Shown in pieces: positions 1-6,713 of a stretch of DNA of 21,322 nt. A program made the position numbers and the translations under genes. Each line of letters begins with the position of its first letter. Position 1 is the first letter of the stretch. The DNA lies in the NCBI GenBank assembly GCA_035250025.1, contig DATFFO010000250.1:1-21322 (forward strand), read 5' to 3'. The notes beneath the pieces were generated by a model. It was not told the DNA's origin. It did no database searches and saw only the letters and a program-made list of their open reading frames with translations. Origin of the DNA: DATFFO01 sp035250025 (lineage in GTDB: Bacteria > Actinomycetota > Acidimicrobiia > Spongiisociales > ZC4RG35).

Positions 1-8
1 GTTCTTCC

Positions 9-1799
9 ATGATGGCGAACGTACATCGATCCCGACCCGACGGGAAGACCCCTGACGGGCGTCCCGGGCGGTCGAACTACGCTCCGGCGATGGCTGCCAG
101 CGAACATCGCGACGGGATGAGAATCGATTGGGACGTCGCCATCGTCATGGACGACGGCCTCCGCCTGAGCGCCGACGTCTTCAGACCCGAGGACGACCAC
201 CCCCATCCCGTCCTCATCAGCTACGGGCCGTACGCCAAGGGCCTCTCCTTCCAGGAGGGCTACCCGGATCAGTGGAAACGGATGATCGACGCCTATCCGG
301 AGGTGGCGGAGGGAACCACCAACCAGTATCAGGCCTGGGAGGTAGTGGACCCCGAGAAGTGGGTGCCGGAGGGCTACGTGTGCATTCGGGTCGACTCGCG
401 GGGCGCCGGCCGCTCGCCGGGCTTCATCGACCACTTCTCGCCCCGGGAGACGGCCGACCTCTACCACTGCATCGAATGGGCCGGGACCCAGCCCTGGTCG
501 TCCGGGAAGGTCGGACTCAGCGGGATCTCCTACTACGCCATCAACCAGTGGCAGGCGGCCGCCCTCCGGCCGCCCCATCTGGCGGCCATCTGTCCCTGGG
601 AGGGCGCCGCCGACTTCTACCGCGACATGACCTACCACGGCGGCATCCTCTCGACCTTCTTCGCCAACTGGTACGACATGCAGGTCAAGACGGTCCAGTA
701 CGGTCTCGGCGACCGCGGGCCGCGCCATCCGCTCACCGGCGTCAACGCCTGCGGCGACGAGACCCTCGACGGCGACGTCCTCGCCTCCAACCGATCTGAC
801 CTCGGAGGTGACATCGCCGCCCATCCCCTGGACGACGAGCATCACCGGGACCGCTCGGCTCGCCTCGAGGACATCGACGTGCCGATTCTGTCGGCGGCCA
901 ACTGGGGAGGGCACGGCCTGCACGCCCGAGGCAACTTCGAGGGATTCCTCCGGGCCGGATCACCCCAGAAATGGCTCGAGGTCCACGGTGAGGAGCACTG
1001 GACTCACTTCTACACCGACTACGGTCGCCGCCTCCAGCTCGAGTTTTTCGACCATTTCCTCAAAGGCGCCGACAACGGATGGGCCGAGCGTCCACCGGTC
1101 CTTCTCAGAGTGCGCCACACCGACCACTTCGAGGATCGGGCCGAGGACGGCTGGCCGATTCCGCGGACGGAGTGGACGACATTTCACTTCCAGGCCGACC
1201 GCTCCCTCGGCACGGCGGCCGCCGATGGCGGCATCGACCTGGCTTTCGACGCCGCCGGCGACGGCCTGGTCTTCACGACCGTCCCCTTCGAGAGCGAGAC
1301 CGAGATCACCGGCCCCTCCCGTCTCGACCTCACCATCTCCTCGTCCACCACCGATGCCGACGTCTTCGTGGTGATCGGTGTCGTCGACCCGGCCGGGGAG
1401 GAGGTCGTGTTCCAGGGCGCCCTCGACCCCCACTCTCCCGTCGCCCAAGGCTGGCTCCGCGCCTCGCACCGCGCCCTCGACCAGGAGCGGTCCCTGCCGT
1501 GGCGGCCGTGGCACCCCCACCAGAGCACCGATCCCCTCACACCCGGCACGCAGTACGAACTGGCGATCGAGATCTGGCCGACCTCCATCGTGATCCCGGC
1601 GGGACATCGTCTCACCCTCACCGTCAGGGGCAAGGACTACGAGTACGGAGGGACCGACACCGGCGGGGTCGACATCTCCACCTTCAAGAACCGCTTCACC
1701 GGGTGCGGGCCCTTCATCCACCCCGAGGTCTTCGGAGGGACGACCACCGTCCACACCGGGGCGCTCACCCTCCCCGTCATCCCGGCGAAACCAGACTGA
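9..1799 (+). CDS. CocE/NonD family alpha/beta hydrolase (X-Pro dipeptidyl-peptidase S15-like)
   Basis: A 596-residue protein with the layout of the CocE/NonD acyl-esterase/peptidase family: N-terminal alpha/beta hydrolase domain, then a C-terminal jelly-roll (X-Pro_C) domain from about residue 395. The nucleophile elbow reads GISYY with Ser174, followed by the family-typical NQWQAAALRPP; VDSRGAGRS lies upstream and the probable catalytic His is His330 in GEEHW. Where classical members carry GWYD with the catalytic Asp, this protein has SAANWGGHG (295-303), so the acid residue must differ. The first 36 residues are polar and unlike the fold; the family core starts at Met37 (ATG at 117). The frame is open to the window edge, so the true start is uncertain. 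Family members hydrolyse esters, amides or peptides; the substrate is unknown. No signal peptide is evident, so it is probably cytoplasmic. It converges with the EamA gene. Confidence 0.88.
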   Translation: MMANVHRSRPDGKTPDGRPGRSNYAPAMAASEHRDGMRIDWDVAIVMDDGLRLSADVFRPEDDHPHPVLISYGPYAKGLSFQEGYPDQWKRMIDAYPEVAEGTTNQYQAWEVVDPEKWVPEGYVCIRVDSRGAGRSPGFIDHFSPRETADLYHCIEWAGTQPWSSGKVGLSGISYYAINQWQAAALRPPHLAAICPWEGAADFYRDMTYHGGILSTFFANWYDMQVKTVQYGLGDRGPRHPLTGVNACGDETLDGDVLASNRSDLGGDIAAHPLDDEHHRDRSARLEDIDVPILSAANWGGHGLHARGNFEGFLRAGSPQKWLEVHGEEHWTHFYTDYGRRLQLEFFDHFLKGADNGWAERPPVLLRVRHTDHFEDRAEDGWPIPRTEWTTFHFQADRSLGTAAADGGIDLAFDAAGDGLVFTTVPFESETEITGPSRLDLTISSSTTDADVFVVIGVVDPAGEEVVFQGALDPHSPVAQGWLRASHRALDQERSLPWRPWHPHQSTDPLTPGTQYELAIEIWPTSIVIPAGHRLTLTVRGKDYEYGGTDTGGVDISTFKNRFTGCGPFIHPEVFGGTTTVHTGALTLPVIPAKPD

Positions 1800-1813
1800 C
1801 GAACGGCCGAACC

Positions 1814-1861
1814 TTTTCGCGCATCGATCACGTCAAAAACGACGCGTTTGATGCGCGAAAA
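1814..1861. terminator. Large inverted repeat between convergent genes, probable bidirectional terminator
   Basis: Arms TTTTCGCGCATC (1814-1825) and GATGCGCGAAAA (1850-1861) are a perfect 12-base inverted repeat. Pairing continues imperfectly inward to a loop of about six bases (AAAAAC). It lies 14 bases after the hydrolase stop and 16 bases before the EamA stop on the other strand, the expected place for a bidirectional terminator. There is no long T-run beyond the stem, but its ends are A/T pairs. Confidence 0.6.
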
Positions 1862-1877
1862 CGAGGGGAGGCTCGAC

Positions 1878-2756
1878 CTAGCGGCCGGCGAGAACGACGA
1901 TGATCGATCCCGCCAGCATGGCGACCGTGCCACCGAAGAACTTGAGGTTCATGCGTTCGAAGGGCTCATCGAACATCAGAGGCACCAGGCCCACCACGAC
2001 GAGCGTCGCCAGTTGCTGGACCGTGATGGCGATGGCGATCGTGGTCAGGTCCCATGAGATCCACTGAGCCGAGACGGCGACCGCCCCGGCGGCGCCACCG
2101 AAGGCCATCCAACGGACGGCGCGGGCGGGCATCGGGTCACGCCGCCAGGCGCCGGCGATCGTGAGGATCACGCCGTAGGCGGCGAGGCTCACGGCGAGAC
2201 CGATGGTGAGGCCCAGCACCGGATGGTCGAAGCGATCCAGACCCAGGCGGATGAGCAGCGGGCTGGTCCCCCAGATCAGCGCCACGGCCAACGCCAGCCA
2301 GGGCTGGGTCCAGGCGAACCCGCCTCCCTCGCCGCTCAGAGAGATCAACGCCACGCCAGCCACGGCCAGGACGACACCGGACAGGATTGGGAGCGTGAGC
2401 GGCTCGGACAGAGCTATGGCGGCGAGGATGGTGCCCACCAGCGGCGAGGCAGAGACGAGGGCTCCGGTGCGGGCTACGCCGATCCGCTGCTGACTCAGAC
2501 CGAGCAGGGTCCATCCGGCCATGAAGTGGAAGAACGTGGCGACGGCGAACAGCCACACCGCCACCGCCGGGGCGGCGAAGAGCATCGCCCACTCCCCGGT
2601 GACGGCGGCCCGGACGAGGAGGATGGCCTCGACACAGAGCAGCAGCCCGAACGCCGTCCGGTAGGCGCCGACGAGCTGGTTGGACTTGCGATTGGAGACC
2701 TGTATCAGGCCGAAACCGACGGCGGCGACCAGCGCCCACAGGACACCGGCGTTCAA
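1878..2756 (-). CDS. EamA-family (DMT superfamily) transporter
   Basis: A 292-residue, very hydrophobic protein with about ten predicted membrane helices in two similar halves, the usual length and form of drug/metabolite transporters of the EamA (RhaT/YdcZ-like) family. The N-terminal half contains YRTAFGLLL and a Gly/Ala-rich GVVLAVAGVALISL helix typical of EamA repeats; the second half starts near residue 150. The start is TTG at 2756; its TTGA overlaps the TGA stop of the upstream oxidoreductase gene, indicating translational coupling. No ATG lies closer to that junction. EamA proteins move small metabolites such as amino acids, sugars or nucleosides across the inner membrane; the substrate and direction here are unknown. 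As the last gene of a leftward operon it may export or import a compound handled by the LLM and FAH enzymes. Confidence 0.85.
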   Translation of the reverse strand: MNAGVLWALVAAVGFGLIQVSNRKSNQLVGAYRTAFGLLLCVEAILLVRAAVTGEWAMLFAAPAVAVWLFAVATFFHFMAGWTLLGLSQQRIGVARTGALVSASPLVGTILAAIALSEPLTLPILSGVVLAVAGVALISLSGEGGGFAWTQPWLALAVALIWGTSPLLIRLGLDRFDHPVLGLTIGLAVSLAAYGVILTIAGAWRRDPMPARAVRWMAFGGAAGAVAVSAQWISWDLTTIAIAITVQQLATLVVVGLVPLMFDEPFERMNLKFFGGTVAMLAGSIIVVLAGR

Positions 2757-3601
2757 CTCATATCAGCCAGGGCGCCAGCCAGCTTCTCCACCGTCCCCCC
2801 GTCGTGGGCGCCGGTGAGGCCGAGGATGACGAGGTCGATCCCGCCTTCGAACATGGTGGCGGCGCGGGCGGCCACCTCGGCCGGGTCGGGATCGGGGGCG
2901 ATCCGGAGGTGGCTGGAGCACGAGATCTCTGTGGGATCGCGTCCGACGTCTGAGCAGTGGTCCCACATGATCTGGCGCAGACGCTGCCACTCGTCGGCGT
3001 CATCCTCGATGAACATGGCATCCCACGTCGAGGCGAATCGGGCAACCAGGCGCAGCGTCCGCTTCTCCCCTTTCCCGCCGATGACGATCGGGGGTCGGGG
3101 TGACTGGACCGCCTTGGGCTCGTTGCGGGCACCGGTCAGGGTGTAGAAGCGGCCCGAGAAGTCGGTGTGCTCCTGCGTGAGCAACATGTGGATGACCTCG
3201 GTCCCCTCTTCGAACCGGGTCATCCGCTCGTCGACCGTGCCCAGATCGATGCCATAGGCGCCGGCCTCGTCCTGGTTCCATCCTGCCCCCAGGCCCAGTT
3301 CGAGCCGTCCGCCGGAGACGATGTCGAGCGAAGCCCCCATCGCCGCGGTCACCGCCGGGTGACGAAAGTGCATGCCGTTCACCATGGTGCCGATGCGGAT
3401 GCGGTTGGTGGCCTGGGCCAGGGCGCTCAGGGTCACCCACGCCTCCAGGCAGGGCCCGTCGGTGTCGCCGCGGATGGGGTAGAAGTGGTCGAAGTTCCAG
3501 GCCGACTCGTAGACGTCGATCTCGTCGGCGGCCTTCCACACTTCCAGCATCCGCTCCCAGGTGGTGTGATGGGTAGGGGTCTTGACTGCGAAACGGGCCA
3601 T
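2753..3601 (-). CDS. LLM class F420-dependent oxidoreductase
   Basis: A 282-residue member of the luciferase-like monooxygenase fold, a TIM barrel. Visible family features are WNFDHFYP near the N-terminus, the segment RIRIGTMVNGMHFRHPA, SGGRLELGLGAGWNQDE (the strongest LLM signature) and PPIVIGGKGEKRTLRLVARFA near residue 175. The mixture resembles the actinobacterial F420-dependent group more than FMN luciferases, so F420 is the likelier cofactor, but this is inference from similarity. ATG at 3601 is preceded by a strong ribosome binding site (GAGGAGGTG, about 5 bases away). Its stop overlaps the EamA start by four bases. The 105-base gap upstream contains a LacI-type operator-like site, so this gene and EamA may have their own regulated promoter. 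Substrate unknown. Confidence 0.88.
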   Translation of the reverse strand: MARFAVKTPTHHTTWERMLEVWKAADEIDVYESAWNFDHFYPIRGDTDGPCLEAWVTLSALAQATNRIRIGTMVNGMHFRHPAVTAAMGASLDIVSGGRLELGLGAGWNQDEAGAYGIDLGTVDERMTRFEEGTEVIHMLLTQEHTDFSGRFYTLTGARNEPKAVQSPRPPIVIGGKGEKRTLRLVARFASTWDAMFIEDDADEWQRLRQIMWDHCSDVGRDPTEISCSSHLRIAPDPDPAEVAARAATMFEGGIDLVILGLTGAHDGGTVEKLAGALADMS

Positions 3602-3665
3602 GGCACCTCCTCAGGACTTCGGCGTCTCACGCTACCCGGTCGGGCGGGCGGCCTCACCATCGGAG

Positions 3666-3681
3666 GTGAAAACGATTGCAG
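3666..3681 (-). promoter_or_regulatory. LacI-type operator-like site upstream of the LLM gene
   Basis: GTGAAAACGATTGCAG shares the AAACGATTG core with the three operators at 6656, 16197 and 21256. Symmetry is weaker (5 of 8 pairs around the central CG). It lies 65 bases upstream of the LLM start codon. A possible -10 (TAGCGT on the minus strand, 3629-3634) lies downstream without a clear -35, so the site would be upstream of that promoter instead of overlapping it. Confidence 0.45.
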
Positions 3682-3706
3682 GGCTGCCCGACCCTCAGGG
3701 AACCCC

Positions 3707-4570
3707 TCAGACCACGGGATTGCTGAGGGTGCCGATACCGTCGACGGTGACCTCCACCACGTCGCCCGGCTGAAGAAAACGAGGCGGGTCGAACCCGGCC
3801 CCCACACCGGAGGGCGTTCCGGTGGCGATCACGTCGCCCGGCTCGAGGGTCATGGTCTCCGACAGGGTCGCGATGAGGGTGGGGATGTCGAAGATGAGGT
3901 CGGCGACCCGACCGTCCTGGCGCGTCTCCCCGTTGACGGTCGTACGCACGCCCACCGTCCCGATGTCGGGCAGCTCGTCTGCGGTGGCGACGCACGGGCC
4001 CAGCGGGCAGAAGGTGTCAGGCCCCTTCCCGATCAACCACTGGACGTGGCGACGCTGCAGGGCGCGGGCAGTGACGTCGTTGACGATCGTGTAGCCAAAG
4101 ACGTGGTCCCAGGCCTCTTCGGCCCGGACCCGCTTGGCCGCCTGGCCGATGACCACGGCCAGCTCCCCCTCGTAGTCGGTGGTGCCGGTGGGATCGTTGG
4201 CGGTGTCGATGGCGGCCCCGGGGCCTATCACTGACGTGGGCGGCTTGGTGAAGACCATCGGGTACTCGGGAGGCGGCCGGGTGGCCGAGTCCTCGCCCGG
4301 GACTTCACGCACGTGCTCGAGGTAGTTGCGGCCGATGGCGATGACGTTCTTGCGCGGCCGCAGCGGAGCCTCGAGGCGGACGGAGTCCAGGGGGATGACC
4401 GGGACCGACGCCAGTTCTCGTGCCACCTGTGCCAGGAAGTCAGCCCCAGCGGCGATGAGGTCGACAAGGTCGAACAGCCCGGGCTCGATTGCGGTGATGT
4501 CGGCGACTCCGGATTCGACCAGCACCCCGAGCCGGGAGGCGCCGTCCGACGTGAAGCTGACGAGCTTCAT
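3707..4570 (-). CDS. Fumarylacetoacetate hydrolase (FAH) family protein
   Basis: A 287-residue protein of the FAH/YcgM superfamily, metal-dependent enzymes that cleave C-C bonds or decarboxylate/hydrate beta-keto and 2-oxo acid substrates. The metal site is visible: Glu134 and Glu136 in DYEGELAVVIG and Asp165 in NDVTAR. His86 (RNYLEHVRE), Lys182 (IGKGPDTF) and the C-terminal GTPSGVG loop (251-257) also match the family. The first ~70 residues form the usual small N-terminal domain. The ATG at 4570 overlaps the TGA of the upstream TauE/SafE gene by one base (TGATG), so the two are co-translated. It probably acts on a dicarbonyl or 2-oxo acid intermediate in the same catabolic route. Isomerase, decarboxylase and hydrolase activities cannot be told apart from sequence. 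Confidence 0.9.
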   Translation of the reverse strand: MKLVSFTSDGASRLGVLVESGVADITAIEPGLFDLVDLIAAGADFLAQVARELASVPVIPLDSVRLEAPLRPRKNVIAIGRNYLEHVREVPGEDSATRPPPEYPMVFTKPPTSVIGPGAAIDTANDPTGTTDYEGELAVVIGQAAKRVRAEEAWDHVFGYTIVNDVTARALQRRHVQWLIGKGPDTFCPLGPCVATADELPDIGTVGVRTTVNGETRQDGRVADLIFDIPTLIATLSETMTLEPGDVIATGTPSGVGAGFDPPRFLQPGDVVEVTVDGIGTLSNPVV

Positions 4571-5361
4571 CAGCCGCCCCTCCCCTGATAGCCCTTGTAG
4601 ATCATGCGGATCCCAGCCAGCGTCACGAAGACCCCGAAGACCTGGGTGAGGATCTCGCCCGACATCGCCAGGGCCAGACTGGCGCCGACCTGGGCAAAGA
4701 TGATGCCCGCCAGGCCGATCATCGTCGCCTGTTTGAGGTCGACCCGGTTGTTACGAAGATTGACCCGCGTCCCCGCCACGGCCGTGAAGAGGATGGCGAG
4801 CAGCGAGGTGCCCTCGGCGGCGTGCTGGCTGATGCCGAGAAGGAACACCATCGCCGGAACCATGATCACCCCGCCTCCGATCCCGGCGACGCCCGACGCC
4901 ACTCCCGCCACCAGGCCGATGGCGACCCCGATCACCGCCCCGAGGACGGGCTCGGGGGTTGCCCCGAGACCCGGATCGCCTCCCAGCGCCATCCTCAGCC
5001 CGGCGAGGATCATCACCACCCCGAACACGAAGCGGAGGCTCGTCGCCGACAGGCGGTTCATGAGGTGGGCTCCGACCGTCGACCCGACCACTCCCCCCAC
5101 CCCCAGGGCAAGCCCCACCGCCCATTCGACCTCGCCCGCCCAGGCGAACCGGGCCGCCCCCGATATGGCGATGAGGACGATGGCGGCCAGCGAAGTGGCG
5201 TGGGCCCGATGCTGGTCGAAATGGAGCACTCCCACCATGAGGGGGACCATCACGATGCCGCCGCCGACGCCGAGGATGCCGCTGAACAGTCCGGCCACGA
5301 TCCCCACGAGAGCGAGGGAGAGGAGTCCGGGTTTGGCAGTGGTGCTGGTCACAGGATTCAT
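4570..5361 (-). CDS. TauE/SafE family permease (sulfite exporter-like) 1
   Basis: A 263-residue integral membrane protein with about eight helices in two homologous halves. Each half opens with the family glycine signature: GVGGGIVMVP (31-40) and GIGGGVIMVP (160-169). Length is normal for TauE/SafE/YfcA proteins, which move sulfite, sulfonates, sulfoacetate or other small organic anions. ATG at 5361 is chosen because the frame upstream runs antisense through the M24 gene, and the preceding residues are polar and unrelated to the family. The 84-base gap to the divergent M24 gene must hold the promoter; a weak TTGGGC-N16-TAGGGT pair on the minus strand is the best I can see. It heads the leftward set TauE-FAH-LLM-EamA. 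Confidence 0.87.
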   Translation of the reverse strand: MNPVTSTTAKPGLLSLALVGIVAGLFSGILGVGGGIVMVPLMVGVLHFDQHRAHATSLAAIVLIAISGAARFAWAGEVEWAVGLALGVGGVVGSTVGAHLMNRLSATSLRFVFGVVMILAGLRMALGGDPGLGATPEPVLGAVIGVAIGLVAGVASGVAGIGGGVIMVPAMVFLLGISQHAAEGTSLLAILFTAVAGTRVNLRNNRVDLKQATMIGLAGIIFAQVGASLALAMSGEILTQVFGVFVTLAGIRMIYKGYQGRGG

Positions 5362-5445
5362 CGGGTCGGCGGGGCGCCACCCTACCCCCGTCCCAACCGG
5401 GCCCAAGACGGGGCTAACTTCCTCCCACCCCGCCCGAGGAGACTC

Positions 5446-6582
5446 ATGAGTGAATATCCCCGCTTCTCGCCCGCCGAGCTGGCCCGCAGGCGCTCCGCCG
5501 TCGAGGAGACGATGGCCAAGGCCGGAGTGAGTCATCTGCTCGCCTACGGCGCGTCCGGTGTCGGGGGGGCCGTCGGGTGGATCTCGGAATGGCCCGCTAC
5601 CCACGAGGCCGCTCTCCTCGTGACCCCCGGAGAGCAAGACGTGCTGCTCGTCCAGCACTACAACCACCTCCCCAATGCCCGCCGCATCGCCACTGATGCC
5701 GACGTCCGCTGGGGCGGCCCGGACACCGTGACGTCCCTCATCGACCTCCTCGGCGCCCGGGGGACGACATCTCTCGGAGTGATGGGGCCCCTGCGCTTCG
5801 CCCAGCACCAGCGTCTGTCCGAGGCCGTCGACACCGTTGTGGCGCTCGATGCCGACTATGTCAGGCTGCGCCTCGTCAAGTCCGCAGAGGAGATAGACCG
5901 GCTCCGGGAAGCGGCCCGGCTCACCGACGCCGCCGTCGCCGCCATGACGGACGCCGCCCGTCCCGGCGCGGACGTGCGGGCGCTGGCGGCGGCCACCGAG
6001 GGGGCCTACCTGGCCGCCGGCGCCACCAACCAGATTCACTACTTCGCCGTGACGGCCATGGCCGACCCGCAGATGTGCGTCCCGGGGCAGTTCGAGCCGG
6101 CCCGGCTGATCCGGGCGGGCGATGTCCTCACCTGCGAGATCAGCGCCAACTACTGGGGGTACTCCGGCCAGCTCCTGCGCACCTTCACGATCGCCTCCGA
6201 CCCCACACCCCATTACGCCGCCCTCCATGCCGCCGCCGATGCCGCCTTCGATGCCATCACCGCTTCCATCAGGCCCGGCGCCCACGCCTCGGAGATCGTC
6301 GACGCCTCGGGGGTGATCGAAGAGGCCGGGTTCACGATCTTCGACGATCTCGTCCACGGCTACGGCGGGGGCTATCTGCCGCCCGTGCTCGGGACTCGCA
6401 GCCGTTCCCACCGCCCGATCCCGGACATGCGCATCGAGGAGGGGATGTGCCTCGTGGTCCAGCCCAACGTCATCACCACCGATGAGAAGTCCGGCGTCCA
6501 GACCGGCCAGATGGGCTGGGTGGACGCCCAGGGATGGCACAGCCTCCACGACTTCCCCCGGGGTCTCGTCCGCCTCGGGTGA
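5446..6582 (+). CDS. M24 (pita-bread fold) protein with degenerate metal site
   Basis: A 378-residue protein with the two-domain layout of Xaa-Pro peptidases and creatinase: creatinase-type N-terminal domain to about residue 140, then the pita-bread domain. The five canonical metal ligands (Asp, Asp, His, Glu, Glu) correspond to Glu231 (CEISANYWGYSGQ), Gln242, His304 (HGYGGGY), Gln339 (VVQPNV) and Gly354 (GVQTGQM). Spacing matches family members, but only the His and a conservative Glu remain. A two-metal centre is therefore unlikely, so it may work without metal as creatinase does, or have another function. ATG at 5446 has a good GAGGAG site 4 bases upstream. The same frame is open upstream to 4822, but that part is antisense to TauE/SafE. 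It is divergent from TauE/SafE and followed by importer 1. Confidence 0.85.
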   Translation: MSEYPRFSPAELARRRSAVEETMAKAGVSHLLAYGASGVGGAVGWISEWPATHEAALLVTPGEQDVLLVQHYNHLPNARRIATDADVRWGGPDTVTSLIDLLGARGTTSLGVMGPLRFAQHQRLSEAVDTVVALDADYVRLRLVKSAEEIDRLREAARLTDAAVAAMTDAARPGADVRALAAATEGAYLAAGATNQIHYFAVTAMADPQMCVPGQFEPARLIRAGDVLTCEISANYWGYSGQLLRTFTIASDPTPHYAALHAAADAAFDAITASIRPGAHASEIVDASGVIEEAGFTIFDDLVHGYGGGYLPPVLGTRSRSHRPIPDMRIEEGMCLVVQPNVITTDEKSGVQTGQMGWVDAQGWHSLHDFPRGLVRLG

Positions 6583-6583
6583 G

Positions 6584-6629
6584 GGGGTCGGCGCGGGCAA
6601 ATATCCCCGTTTTGCTTGCGGGCGACCCC
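6584..6629 (+). terminator. Imperfect inverted repeat after the M24 gene
   Basis: GGGGTCG (6584-6590) and CGACCCC (6623-6629) pair perfectly, and the sequences between continue to pair imperfectly (GCGCGGGCAA against TTGCTTGCGG). It begins two bases after the M24 stop and could terminate or attenuate that transcript. It overlaps the presumed -35 region for the next gene, so its role is uncertain. Confidence 0.3.
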
Positions 6630-6644
6630 TGTGGCCTATATCGT
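6616..6644 (+). promoter_or_regulatory. Probable promoter of importer operon 1
   Basis: TTGCGG (6616-6621) and TATCGT (6639-6644) are 17 bases apart; an alternative reading is TTGCTT with CTATAT, 18 bases apart. Either places the transcription start near 6650, just before the LacI-type operator and about 60 bases upstream of the lipoprotein start. Confidence 0.45.
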
Positions 6645-6655
6645 GCAATCCGGGT

Positions 6656-6671
6656 CAGCAAACGATTGTTG
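6656..6671 (+). promoter_or_regulatory. LacI-type operator at importer operon 1
   Basis: CAGCAAACGATTGTTG is a CG-centred imperfect palindrome (6 of 8 pairs) of the kind bound by LacI/PurR/CcpA-family repressors. It lies immediately downstream of the predicted transcription start, a repressing position. Its core is the same as the sites at 16197 and 21256, linking this operon to the repressor gene at 16355-17404. Confidence 0.65.
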
Positions 6672-6713
6672 TCGAGCGTTGCTGGCGGTGTGGCCACGGA
6701 CTGAGGAGGAACG

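Noticed and set aside
4822..5445. Plus-strand frame extending the M24 gene upstream by about 208 residues
   Set aside because: It is antisense to TauE/SafE and His/Asp/Pro-rich shadow sequence; a strong ribosome binding site precedes the ATG at 5446, which matches the family N-terminus.
5362..6648. Long minus-strand open frame extending the TauE/SafE gene upstream by about 430 residues
   Set aside because: It runs fully antisense to the well-supported M24 gene, the residues are Gly/Val/Asp-rich shadow sequence with no fold, and the membrane protein has a natural start at 5361.
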